Shown here: positions 8,085 to 15,943 of the stretch, piece by piece | Position numbering within the stretch: position 1 is the stretch's first letter | Layout: every line of letters starts with the position of its first letter | Origin: Patulibacter brassicae | Lineage (GTDB): Bacteria > Actinomycetota > Thermoleophilia > Solirubrobacterales > Solirubrobacteraceae | Assembly: GCF_033949425.1 (NCBI RefSeq) | Contig: NZ_JAXAVX010000009.1 | Location: 1-64,000, forward strand | Length of the DNA: 64,000 bases | Direction: 5' to 3' | The notes under the pieces: generated by a model | The model's database searches: none | What the model was told of the DNA's origin: nothing | Seen by the model: the letters and a program-made list of their open reading frames with translations, nothing else | Translations under genes and position numbers: made by a program

Positions 8085-9601
8085 GGCGCTCACGGGCCCG
8101 GCGGCGCCTGAGCCGCCGGTTCGCGATCGAGGCGTCGCACGTCGCGCTCACCGTCCTGCTGCTGATCGCGAACACGATCGCGGCGGGCATCACGCTGCTG
8201 CTCATCGCGCTCGTCATCCCGGGCTCGGGGGAGGAGCGCGCGTCGGTCGGCGCGAACATGATCGTGCTCGGCGGCTTCGCGCTCGTGACGCTGCCCACCA
8301 TCCTCGTCTGGGCGTCGCGGACGACGGCCCGCACCCTCGCCTGGCTGCGCGAGGACCGCGAGCCGACGGAGAGCGAGCGCCTGGCGCTCCTGCGCGCGCC
8401 GTGGCGGGTCATGCGCGTCGTCGGCGCCGGCTGGCTCGTCGCGACCCTGATCTTCTTCGGGTTCAACACGCAGTACTCGATGCCCCTGGCGATCCGGGTG
8501 GGCATCACGGTGCTCCTGACCGGCACCGTCATGGCCGCGTGGGCGTTCCTCTTCACGGAGCGGCTGCTGCGCTCGGCCGCGATCGAGGCGATCGAGCGCG
8601 GTGGCCCGATCGACCGCGCCGTCGCCGCCGGCGTCGTGCGCCGGCAGCTCCTCGGCTGGACGACGGCGACCGGCGCCCCGACCCTGGGGATCGTCGCCGT
8701 CGGGATCCTGGCCCTCGCGGGCGTCGAGGGCACGACCCCGGCGCGGCTGGGCCTGACGATGGTCGTGCTCGGCGCGACGGTGCTCGTCTTCGGCCTCGTC
8801 GTCGAGCTCGTCGCCGCGCGCGCCGTCGCGGATCCCATCCGGACCGTGCGCAAGGCGCTGGACCGCGTCGGGCGCGGCGACCTCGAGGGACGCGTGCCGG
8901 TCTACGACGCGTCGGAGATCGGCCGCCTCCAGGAGGGCTTCAACCGGATGGTCGTCGGGCTGCGCGAGCGCGAGCGGCTGCACGACCTCTTCGGCCGGCA
9001 CGTGGGGGAGGACGTCGCCCGCGTCGCGCTCGAGAGCGACGTCCGCCTCGGCGGCGAGGTCCGCGAGGTCTGCGCGCTGTTCGTCGACATCGTCGGCTCG
9101 ACCGCGCTGGCCGCCGAGCGCGAGCCGGACGAGGTGGTCGTCCTGCTGAACCGCTTCTTCGCCGTCGTCGTCTCGACGGTCGAGCGCCACGGCGGCTGGG
9201 TGAACAAGTTCGAGGGCGACGCGGCGCTCGTCGTCTTCGGGGCCCCGGTCGATCAGGCCGACGCCCCCGACCGGGCGCTCGCCGCGGCCCGCGAGCTCGG
9301 CCGCCGGCTGCGCGAGGAGGTGGGCGAGCTGCGCGCCGGCATCGGCGTCAGCGGCGGTCGCGCGGTGGCCGGCTACCTCGGCGCCGAGACGCGGCTGGAG
9401 TACACGGTCATCGGCGACCCGATCAACGAGGCTGCGCGGCTCACCGAGGTGGCCAAGGAGGTCGACGGCGGCGTGGCGGCCGCCGGGCGGCTCGTCGCCC
9501 GCGCCGGCGAGCAGGAGCGCGCGCGCTGGGTCCTGGACCACCGCCGCACCCTCCGCGGTCGGGACGCGGAGACCGAGGTCATGGCGCCGGTCGCGACCTG
9601 A
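8081..9601 (+). CDS. membrane class III adenylate/guanylate cyclase (6TM-HAMP-CHD)
   Basis: Predicted to make cAMP from ATP at the inner face of the membrane. The 506 residues show a basic N-terminus, about six hydrophobic spans up to residue 245, a HAMP linker (roughly 247-300, ending near SEIGRLQEGFNRM) and a class III catalytic domain. The domain has metal aspartates Asp336 (FVDIVGS) and Asp380 (FEGDAAL), Lys376, Asp446 at the purine-selecting position, and Asn449/Arg453. Lys plus Asp favours adenine. The layout matches the mycobacterial Rv3645/Rv1318c group. ATGA overlap with the SRAP gene implies coupled translation. Confidence 0.9.
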   Translation: MRRSRARRRLSRRFAIEASHVALTVLLLIANTIAAGITLLLIALVIPGSGEERASVGANMIVLGGFALVTLPTILVWASRTTARTLAWLREDREPTESERLALLRAPWRVMRVVGAGWLVATLIFFGFNTQYSMPLAIRVGITVLLTGTVMAAWAFLFTERLLRSAAIEAIERGGPIDRAVAAGVVRRQLLGWTTATGAPTLGIVAVGILALAGVEGTTPARLGLTMVVLGATVLVFGLVVELVAARAVADPIRTVRKALDRVGRGDLEGRVPVYDASEIGRLQEGFNRMVVGLRERERLHDLFGRHVGEDVARVALESDVRLGGEVREVCALFVDIVGSTALAAEREPDEVVVLLNRFFAVVVSTVERHGGWVNKFEGDAALVVFGAPVDQADAPDRALAAARELGRRLREEVGELRAGIGVSGGRAVAGYLGAETRLEYTVIGDPINEAARLTEVAKEVDGGVAAAGRLVARAGEQERARWVLDHRRTLRGRDAETEVMAPVAT

Positions 9602-9721
9602 CCGCCCCCCGCCCGGCGGGGCGCGCCCGCCGATCGCGCGATCGGGGGTTCGCCGTCGCGGCGTATCGGGAACCTGGTCCCCTGTCCCCGCGGCGCAACC
9701 GACCCGCGCGGCGCCCCTGGA

Positions 9722-9727
9722 TAGTGT
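9722..9727 (+). promoter_or_regulatory. TAGTGT -10 element for the ATP-grasp cassette
   Basis: TAGTGT ends 8 nt before the ATG at 9736, the same leaderless-type spacing seen at other genes here. It marks the start of a new transcript after the cyclase gene (134-nt gap). Confidence 0.45.
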
Positions 9728-9735
9728 CGACCGAG

Positions 9736-11325
9736 ATGCCCCACCCCGCCACGCTGCCCTACGAGTCGCCGCAGGGGATCTACGACGAGGCCGTCACCGC
9801 CGACGGCACGCCGCGCGACCACGCCGACCGCCTGATGAGCGCGGTCGGCGCCCTGGAGCCCGAGCAGCTCGCCGCGCTCGGGCGTCGGCGCGACCGCACG
9901 TTCCTGCAGGCGGGCATCACCTTCGACACGATCGGGCCGGACGGCCAGGCGGTCGATCGCCCGTTCCCGCTGGACCTCGTCCCGCGGATCATCCCGGCGG
10001 AGGAGTGGGCGACGATCAAGCGGGGGCTGGCGCAGCGCGTGCGGGCGCTGAACCAGTTCATCGACGACGTCTACCACGGGCGCGAGATCGTCCGCGAGGG
10101 CCTCGTCCCGTGGCGCCTCGTGGTGTCCCGCAGCCACTTCGCGCGGCCGGTGGTCGGGGTCCGGCCCCCGGGCGGCGTCTACGCCCACGTCGCGGGCCTG
10201 GACCTCGTCCGCGACGCCGACGGCTCCTGGCGGGTGCTGGAGGACAACGTCCGCACGCCCTCCGGGATCTCGTACGTCCTGGCGAACCGCAACGCGATGA
10301 CGCGCCTGGCGCCGCGGCTCTTCAACGGCTACCGCGTCCGGCCCGTCGACCACTACCCGCAGATCCTGCTCGAGGCCCTGCGCGCCGTCGCGCCGGCCGA
10401 CGACGACGAGGCGACGGTCGTCGTCTGGACCCCCGGTCCCCTCAACCCGGCGTACTTCGAGCACGCGTTCCTCGCGCACCAGATGGGCGTCGAGCTCGTC
10501 CAGGCGTCCGATCTCGTCGTGCGCGGGGACGTCTGCTACATGCGGACGACCCGCGGGCTAGAGCGCGTCCACGCCATCTACCGCCGGCTCGACGACGACT
10601 TCTGCGACCCGCTGGACTTCCGGCCGGACTCGGTCATCGGCGTCCCGGGGCTCCTGCGGGCCTACCGGTCGGGCACCGTCGCGATCGCCAACGCGTTCGG
10701 GACCGGCGTCGCCGACGACAAGGCGGTGTACCCCTACGTCCCGGACATGATCCGGTTCTACCTCGGCGAGGAACCGATCCTTCAGAACGTCCCGACATAC
10801 CGGATGAGCGACCCCGACCAGCGCGACGACATCCTCGGCCGGATCGACGAGGTCGTCGTGAAGCCGACCGGCGAGTCCGGCGGCAAGGGCGTCGTGATCG
10901 GACCGCACGCGTCGAAGGCCGAGCTCGAGGCGGCTCGCCGGGCGGTCCTCGCCGACCCCGGCGGCTACATCGCCCAGGAGGTCGTCCAGCTCTCGACCGT
11001 GCCGACGGTGCTCGGCGACGGGAGCCTCTCGCCGCGCCACGTCGACCTGCGGCCGTTCGCGGTCTTCGGCGAGTCGATCCGGGTCATCCCGGGCGGCCTC
11101 ACGCGGGTCGCGATGGAGGAGGGCTCGATGCTCGTCAACAGCTCGCGCGGCGGCGGTTCGAAGGACACGTGGGTCCTCGAGGGCGATCGTCCCGAGGAGC
11201 CGGTCGACACCGAGAGCGCGGCGAGCCAGGGCGAGCGGCTGCTGCCGGCGCTGCCGGAGGTCCGCTGGGGCGGCGCGTGGTCCGGCCAGGCCCAGCAGCA
11301 GCAGCAGACGGGGGAGGGGTCCTGA
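9736..11325 (+). CDS. circularly permuted type 2 ATP-grasp protein
   Basis: A 529-residue member of the circularly permuted ATP-grasp family, predicted to ligate carboxylates to amines in peptide-like synthesis or modification; no substrate is established from sequence. It has the nucleotide loop EVVVKPTGESGGKG near residue 375 and VLEDNVRTPSG near 165. The family's C-terminal SSRGGGSKDTWV comes before a short Gln-rich tail. I chose the ATG at 9736; a GTG four codons earlier is possible. It is followed at 1-nt overlap by an alpha-E protein and then by a transglutaminase-like protein, a recurrent three-gene cassette in bacteria. Confidence 0.9.
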   Translation: MPHPATLPYESPQGIYDEAVTADGTPRDHADRLMSAVGALEPEQLAALGRRRDRTFLQAGITFDTIGPDGQAVDRPFPLDLVPRIIPAEEWATIKRGLAQRVRALNQFIDDVYHGREIVREGLVPWRLVVSRSHFARPVVGVRPPGGVYAHVAGLDLVRDADGSWRVLEDNVRTPSGISYVLANRNAMTRLAPRLFNGYRVRPVDHYPQILLEALRAVAPADDDEATVVVWTPGPLNPAYFEHAFLAHQMGVELVQASDLVVRGDVCYMRTTRGLERVHAIYRRLDDDFCDPLDFRPDSVIGVPGLLRAYRSGTVAIANAFGTGVADDKAVYPYVPDMIRFYLGEEPILQNVPTYRMSDPDQRDDILGRIDEVVVKPTGESGGKGVVIGPHASKAELEAARRAVLADPGGYIAQEVVQLSTVPTVLGDGSLSPRHVDLRPFAVFGESIRVIPGGLTRVAMEEGSMLVNSSRGGGSKDTWVLEGDRPEEPVDTESAASQGERLLPALPEVRWGGAWSGQAQQQQQTGEGS

Positions 11326-12293
11326 TGCTCGCCCGGATCGGGCACGAGCTCTACTGGCTCGGGCGCTACGTCGCCCGGGCGCACCACACCGCGCGGATGC
11401 TCGAGGGCGTCTTCGCGGCGGACCTGCAGGGTCGCCCGGACGACCCCGTCGGGGTGAACCTCTCGTGGGGCCCGGCGATGGCGATCATGGGCGCCGGCTG
11501 GGACGGCGGCCCGGTGAACGCCGACGTCGCGCTCCAGGGCCTCATGCTCGACGCCGACCGCGACGCCTCGGTCGTGGCGTGCGTCCGCCGGGCGCGCGAG
11601 AGCGCCCGGACGCTCCGCGACGTCGTGCCGCAGGACATGTGGGAGGCGATCAACACCCTCTCGCTCGAGCTCCTCTCGGTCACGCCGGACGGGCTGCTCC
11701 AGGACCCCTCCCAGGCGTTCCGGATCGTGCGGGAGCGCTCGACGCTCTTCCTCGGCCTCATGGGCTCGACGATGCTGCGCGACGAGGCCAGCGCGTTCCT
11801 CGCGGCCGGCGAGCGCCTCGAGGGCGCCAGCGTCCTCCTGCGGATGCTCCGCGTGGCCCTGCCGGTCGTCAGCGGGACGGCGGCGGCCGTCGAGGCGGGC
11901 GAGCTCGACGGCCAGGCCGGCGCGCTGCTGCGGGCGGTCGGCGGCGAGCAGGCGTTCCGGCGCTCGCCCTCCGGCCCGCCCGACACGCCGCACGTCGCGC
12001 GCTTCCTCCTCTTCGAGCGGGACTACCCGAACTCCGTGGCCGCCCACGTCGCCGGCATCCAGGGCGCCGTCGAGCGCGCGGACCCCGACCTGCGCTCGAG
12101 CGCCCCGGTCCTGCGGCTCTCGCGGCTCTCGGCGGACCTCGACTTCCACCGGCGCCGGCTCGAGGCCGCCGACCGCGGCGTGCTCCTGGAGCGCGCGGTC
12201 GTCCTGCAGGACGAGCTGGACGCCGTCGACCGCGACATCTCGGACCGGTACTTCTCCGGCGCGCTGCGCCCGGTCGCCTTCTCCGTCTCCTGA
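11325..12293 (+). CDS. alpha-E domain protein (DUF403 family)
   Basis: A 322-residue, mostly helical protein of the alpha-E family, named for its conserved helical fold; its biochemical role is not settled. The N-terminus LARIGHELYWLGRYVARAHH is characteristic, and FLLFERDYPNSV near residue 225 is also conserved in the family. It starts with ATG overlapping the ATP-grasp stop by one base (TGATG), so the two should be made in step and may form a complex. In established genomic associations this family occurs next to the permuted ATP-grasp and transglutaminase-like proteins, exactly as here. Confidence 0.88.
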   Translation: MLARIGHELYWLGRYVARAHHTARMLEGVFAADLQGRPDDPVGVNLSWGPAMAIMGAGWDGGPVNADVALQGLMLDADRDASVVACVRRARESARTLRDVVPQDMWEAINTLSLELLSVTPDGLLQDPSQAFRIVRERSTLFLGLMGSTMLRDEASAFLAAGERLEGASVLLRMLRVALPVVSGTAAAVEAGELDGQAGALLRAVGGEQAFRRSPSGPPDTPHVARFLLFERDYPNSVAAHVAGIQGAVERADPDLRSSAPVLRLSRLSADLDFHRRRLEAADRGVLLERAVVLQDELDAVDRDISDRYFSGALRPVAFSVS

Positions 12294-12321
12294 CCGCCCG
12301 CTCCGTCACCCTCTCCTCACC

Positions 12322-13197
12322 GTGCACTTCGGCATCGAGTACGTCACCCAGTACCGCTACGACGGCGAGGTCGTCGACAACCTCAACGCGCTCCGGGCCC
12401 GCCCGGCGACCACGTCGCTGCAGCGCTGCGACGAGTTCCACGTGCGGACCGACCCCGAGACGCGCCTGCACCGCTACGTCGACTACTTCGGCGCGGAGGT
12501 CGTCGAGTTCGGCGTCGACCGGCCGCACGACCACCTGACGATCGACGTCCGCGCCCGCGTGACGACGACCGAGCCCGACGAGCCGCCCGAGGCCGGGTGG
12601 GACGCGCTGCGCTCCACGGCCTACGACATCGCCGCCGGGGAGTTCCTGCTGCCGACGGGCATGGAGCCGCCACCCGAGCGCCTCGCCGAGCTCGTGGACC
12701 TCACCCGCGCCACGACGCCGCTGGCCACCGTCCGCCTGACGACGGAGATGCTGCGCGACCGGTTCCTCTACCAGCCGGGCGCGACGTTCGTGGGATCGAC
12801 CGTCGAGCAGTTCCTCGACACCGGCGCCGGCGTCTGCCAGGACTTCGCCCACCTCGCGGTGGTCCTCCTGCGGGCCCACGGGATCGCCGCCCGCTACGTC
12901 TCCGGGTACCTCTGGGCCCGCGACCCCGACGGGGGCGACGACTCGATGGAGGTCGCCACCCACGCGTGGGTCGAGGCGCTGCTCCCCGGCCTCGGCGCCC
13001 GCGACGAGCCGGTCTGGGTCGGATCGGACCCGACGAACGGCGTGCTCGCCGGCGCGACGCACGTGAAGATCGGCCACGGCCGCCACTACCAGGACGTCCC
13101 GCCGATCCGCGGGGTGTACCGCGGCCAGGCCAAGGCGGACCCGGAGGTGCGCGTCACCATGACGCGCCTGGATCCGCAGACGAGCGCGCGGGCCTGA
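12322..13197 (+). CDS. transglutaminase-like cysteine protease-fold protein
   Basis: A 291-residue protein with an N-terminal beta domain and a transglutaminase-like core. The triad Cys172 (GVCQDFAHL), His214 (THAWVE) and Asp236 (GSDPTNG) is intact, so it is probably an active peptidase or amidase acting on whatever the neighbouring ATP-grasp protein makes; that link is inference from the cassette. GTG start 28 nt after the alpha-E gene. Its last 23 or so codons and stop lie in a 112-113 bp sequence that is repeated twice more immediately downstream. Confidence 0.9.
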   Translation: MHFGIEYVTQYRYDGEVVDNLNALRARPATTSLQRCDEFHVRTDPETRLHRYVDYFGAEVVEFGVDRPHDHLTIDVRARVTTTEPDEPPEAGWDALRSTAYDIAAGEFLLPTGMEPPPERLAELVDLTRATTPLATVRLTTEMLRDRFLYQPGATFVGSTVEQFLDTGAGVCQDFAHLAVVLLRAHGIAARYVSGYLWARDPDGGDDSMEVATHAWVEALLPGLGARDEPVWVGSDPTNGVLAGATHVKIGHGRHYQDVPPIRGVYRGQAKADPEVRVTMTRLDPQTSARA

Positions 13198-13431
13198 CCG
13201 GGCCTGGCCGCGGTCCACGAGACGGCGGCCCCCCCGCCCGGCCAAGGCGGACCCGGAGGTGCGCGTCACCATGACGCGCCTGGATCCGCAGACGAGCGCG
13301 CGGGCCTGACCGGGGCCTGGTCGCGGTCCACGAGACGGCGGCCCCCCCGCCCGGCCAAGGCCGACCCGGAGGTGCGCGTCACCATGACGCGCCTGGATCC
13401 GCAGACGAGCGCGCGGGCCTGACCGGGGCCG
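13128..13431 (+). repeat. 112-113 bp tandem repeat containing the 3' end of the transglutaminase gene (3 copies)
   Basis: Copies begin with GGCCAAGG at 13128, 13240 and 13353. The first contains the true end of the coding sequence, encoding ADPEVRVTMTRLDPQTSARA and the TGA. The second and third repeat the same codons and stop without an upstream reading frame. One of the few differences is synonymous (GCG to GCC in copy three). Linker sequence GGTCCACGAGACGGCGGCCC is also repeated between copies. Together with the sequence up to 13635 it fills the gap before rpmG. Confidence 0.92.
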
Positions 13432-13531
13432 GCCCTCCCCAGCCGTCCGCGTGCCGTGCGATCCTAGGCGGCGGAACCGCCGCGGATGCAGGGCGAACCC
13501 GGGCGCACGGCGCCGGACGGGGGCCATCCGC

Positions 13532-13537
13532 TACGCT
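13532..13537 (+). promoter_or_regulatory. possible -10 (TACGCT) for rpmG-secE-nusG
   Basis: TACGCT sits about 98 nt upstream of rpmG, after the repeat block. The interval 13432-13635 holds no gene and no tRNA cloverleaf that I can fold, although tRNA-Trp is found here in many bacteria. No convincing -35 was seen. Confidence 0.3.
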
Positions 13538-13635
13538 CCCTCGCCGGACCTGCCGCCTGGTGGGTCTCTCTTGTCGGGTCGCCTCTCCGCGGACCGGCCA
13601 GCAGAACTTGACCGCATCGACGTACGGGAGCCCAG

Positions 13636-13800
13636 ATGGCCCGCGGAGATGTCCGCGTCGCAGTCACCCTCGCCTGTGAGGAGTGCAAGCGCCGCAACTA
13701 CCAGACGAAGAAGAACAAGCGCAACACGCCCGACCGGCTGACCATCAGCAAGTACTGCCGCTGGTGCCGGAGTCACACCTCCCACAAGGAGACCCGGTAG
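13636..13800 (+). CDS. rpmG: 50S ribosomal protein L33
   Basis: A short 54-residue large-subunit protein. It carries two CxxC pairs (Cys14/17 and Cys41/44) that bind zinc, so this is the zinc-containing (C+) form. The KRRNYQTKKNKRNTPDRL segment is typical of L33. The start is the ATG at 13636. The order rpmG-secE-nusG is standard in bacteria, and 27 nt separate it from secE. Confidence 0.95.
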   Translation: MARGDVRVAVTLACEECKRRNYQTKKNKRNTPDRLTISKYCRWCRSHTSHKETR

Positions 13801-13827
13801 GCCTCACCGCCCCGGTTCGACGCGAGC

Positions 13828-14133
13828 ATGGCCGCTGAGGAACATGACGAGGAGCGCCCCCGCCTGAGCGCCACCCCTCCGGGTGGCGGTGGCGGCCTGG
13901 CGCCCGGCACCCCCGCCGCAGCCGCGGCCGGTGCGCCGGTCCCCCGCAAGGGCCTCGCCCGGTTCCCCGGGTTCCTGCGCGCCTCGTGGGCCGAGCTCCA
14001 GCGCGTCCGCTGGCCCGACCGCACGCAGGTCGCGCAGGGCACCGGCGTCGTGCTCGTGTTCTGCGCCATCGCGGGCCTGTTCCTGGGCGGCGTCGACTCG
14101 CTCGCGTCCGAGCTCGTCGACCTGATCATCTGA
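13828..14133 (+). CDS. secE: preprotein translocase subunit SecE
   Basis: Essential small subunit of the SecYEG channel, in the inner membrane. The 101 residues comprise a long Gly/Ala/Pro-rich cytosolic N-terminus and the conserved amphipathic segment SWAELQRVRWPDRTQV at about residues 53-68. One transmembrane helix follows at about 72-90. This is the single-span form normal outside enterobacteria. ATG start, and nusG follows 49 nt downstream. Confidence 0.94.
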   Translation: MAAEEHDEERPRLSATPPGGGGGLAPGTPAAAAAGAPVPRKGLARFPGFLRASWAELQRVRWPDRTQVAQGTGVVLVFCAIAGLFLGGVDSLASELVDLII

Positions 14134-14182
14134 GCGCCGCGCTCGTTCGTCCCGTCCTCCGGACCCCGGTTTCCCCACTTCC

Positions 14183-14707
14183 ATGTATCGCTGGTACGTC
14201 GTCAACACCTTCTCGGGCCACGAGGCCAAGGTGAAGCAGAAGCTCGAGCACCGTCTGGTGTCCCTCGGGCAGCGGCGTGCCGTGCGCCAGATCGTGGTGC
14301 CGACCGAGACGGTCACCGAGGTCAAGGACAACCAGCAGGTCACGTCCGAGAAGCGCACGATGCCCGGGTACGTGCTCGTGCAGATGGACCTCAACGACGA
14401 CTCGTGGCAGCTCGTGAAGGGCACGCCCGGCGTCACCGGGTTCGTCGGGGCCGGCGACGAGCCGATCCCGCTCACCCAGGAGGAGATCGATCGTCTCCTC
14501 AAGCGCGCCCAGCAGCCCACCAAGGCGCAGCGGCGCGCGCAGTTCTCCGTCGGCGAGTCCGTCAAGGTCGTCGCCGGCCCCCTGTCGGACTTCTCGGGCG
14601 AGATCGCCGAGGTCTCCCCCGATGCCGGCAAGCTCAAGGTTCTCGTGTCGATCTTCGGGCGGGAGACTCCCGTCGAGGTCGGCTTCGATCAGGTGAAGAA
14701 GATCTGA
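14183..14707 (+). CDS. nusG: transcription antitermination/pausing factor NusG
   Basis: Binds the RNA polymerase clamp and links it to Rho or the ribosome. The 174-residue protein has the NGN domain, opening with RWYVVNTFSGHE and including MPGYVLVQMD. A C-terminal KOW domain from about residue 120 contains VVAGPLSDFSGEI. There is no large N-terminal extension of the kind seen in many other actinobacterial NusG proteins. ATG start; rplK begins one nucleotide after the stop. Confidence 0.96.
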   Translation: MYRWYVVNTFSGHEAKVKQKLEHRLVSLGQRRAVRQIVVPTETVTEVKDNQQVTSEKRTMPGYVLVQMDLNDDSWQLVKGTPGVTGFVGAGDEPIPLTQEEIDRLLKRAQQPTKAQRRAQFSVGESVKVVAGPLSDFSGEIAEVSPDAGKLKVLVSIFGRETPVEVGFDQVKKI

Positions 14708-14708
14708 G

Positions 14709-15134
14709 ATGGCGAAGAAGGTCCTGACCCAGATCAAGCTGCAGGCCATCGGCGGCCAGGCCTCTCCGGCTCCGCCCGTCGGTCCTGCGCTCGGTCAGCA
14801 CGGGTTGAACATCATGGAGTTCACCAAGGCGTTCAACGCCCAGACGCAGCAGGACAACGGGACCCTGCTGCCCGTGGTGATCACGGTCTACGAGGACCGC
14901 TCCTTCACGTTCGTCGTCAAGACGCCGCCCGCGGCGATCCTGATCAAGCAGGCGCTGAACCTGAAGAGCGGCTCGGGCGAGCCCCACAAGACGAAGGTCG
15001 GCAGCCTGACCGCCGACCAGGTCCGGCAGATCGCCGAGAAGAAGCTGCCCGACCTGAACGCCAACGACATCGACGGCGCGATCAAGATCATCAGCGGCAC
15101 CGCCCGCTCGATGGGCGTGGAGGTGGAGGCCTGA
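14709..15134 (+). CDS. rplK: 50S ribosomal protein L11
   Basis: Part of the GTPase-associated centre that contacts elongation factors, and the site of thiostrepton action. The 141 residues have normal length, with the proline-rich N-domain (PAPPVGPALGQHG) and the rRNA-binding C-domain ending SMGVEVEA. ATG start one base after nusG. The last A of its TGA is the first base of the rplA ATG. Confidence 0.97.
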   Translation: MAKKVLTQIKLQAIGGQASPAPPVGPALGQHGLNIMEFTKAFNAQTQQDNGTLLPVVITVYEDRSFTFVVKTPPAAILIKQALNLKSGSGEPHKTKVGSLTADQVRQIAEKKLPDLNANDIDGAIKIISGTARSMGVEVEA

Positions 15135-15859
15135 TGTCTCGTCACGGACGCAAGTTCCTCGCGGCCCGCACGAAGGTCGACCGGACGCGCGAGTACTCCG
15201 GCACGGACGCCGTCGCGCTCGTCAAGCAGCTCGCTCGCGCGAGCTTCGACGAGTCCGTCGAGGTCCACATCCGCACCGGCCTGAACGTCCGCCACGCGGA
15301 CGAGCAGCTGCGCGGCACGATCGCCCTGCCCCACGGCCTGGGCAAGTCGGTGACGGTCGCGGTCTTCGCCGCCGGCCCGAAGGCCGACGAGGCCACGGCC
15401 GCCGGCGCGGACATCGTCGGCACCGACGATCTCGCGAAGCGCATCGAGGAGGGCTTCTCGGACTTCGACGTCGTCATCGCGACGCCGGACCAGATGCCGC
15501 TCGTCGGTCGCCTCGGCCGCGTCCTCGGCCCGCAGGGCAAGATGCCGAACCCGAAGGTCGGCACCGTGACGATGGACGTCGCGAAGGCCGTCGAGGAGTC
15601 GAAGGCCGGCAAGGTCGAGTACCGCACCGACCGCACGGCGATCGTCCACCTGACGATCGGCAAGACGTCCTTCCCGCCCGAGCAGCTCGTCGAGAACCTC
15701 GCCGCCGTGATCGACGAGATCAACCGCGCGAAGCCCTCGGCCGCCAAGGGCCGCTACCTCCGCTCGGTGACCATCGCCTCGACGATGGGCCCCGGCGTGA
15801 AGGTCGATCAGTCGCGCATCCGTGAAGGCGCCGAGGAGGCCGTGCCCGCCGCCGCCTGA
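15134..15859 (+). CDS. rplA: 50S ribosomal protein L1
   Basis: Forms the mobile L1 stalk that handles E-site tRNA, and in other bacteria it represses its own operon by binding the mRNA. The 241-residue protein carries the signature GPQGKMPNPKVGT near residue 135. It is coupled to rplK by a one-base stop/start overlap. An 84-nt gap before rplJ follows. No convincing copy of the L1 rRNA-mimic hairpin was identified upstream. Confidence 0.97.
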   Translation: MSRHGRKFLAARTKVDRTREYSGTDAVALVKQLARASFDESVEVHIRTGLNVRHADEQLRGTIALPHGLGKSVTVAVFAAGPKADEATAAGADIVGTDDLAKRIEEGFSDFDVVIATPDQMPLVGRLGRVLGPQGKMPNPKVGTVTMDVAKAVEESKAGKVEYRTDRTAIVHLTIGKTSFPPEQLVENLAAVIDEINRAKPSAAKGRYLRSVTIASTMGPGVKVDQSRIREGAEEAVPAAA

Positions 15860-15943
15860 GGCCGGTAGACACAGCCCCCTCGCGCCCCCGAAGACCTCCG
15901 GCAGGCCGTCGACCGACGGCCGCAAGCCCGGAACAGGAGGCCC
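15860..15943 (+). promoter_or_regulatory. possible L10 leader before rplJ
   Basis: The 84-nt rplA-rplJ gap is where many bacteria keep the structured leader bound by L10-L7/L12 for autoregulation. It includes an imperfect hairpin around GGCCGTCGACCGACGGCC, followed by ACAGGAGG as the ribosome-binding site. The assignment rests mainly on position. Confidence 0.35.

Noticed and set aside
13240..13431. A short gene in the downstream copies of the transglutaminase 3' repeat
   Set aside because: The copies contain only the tail codons and a stop. The internal ATG in ACCATGACGCG would give about a dozen residues with no ribosome-binding site.
13432..13635. tRNA-Trp gene upstream of rpmG-secE
   Set aside because: It is common in this position in other bacteria, but no cloverleaf or T-arm could be formed from the sequence.
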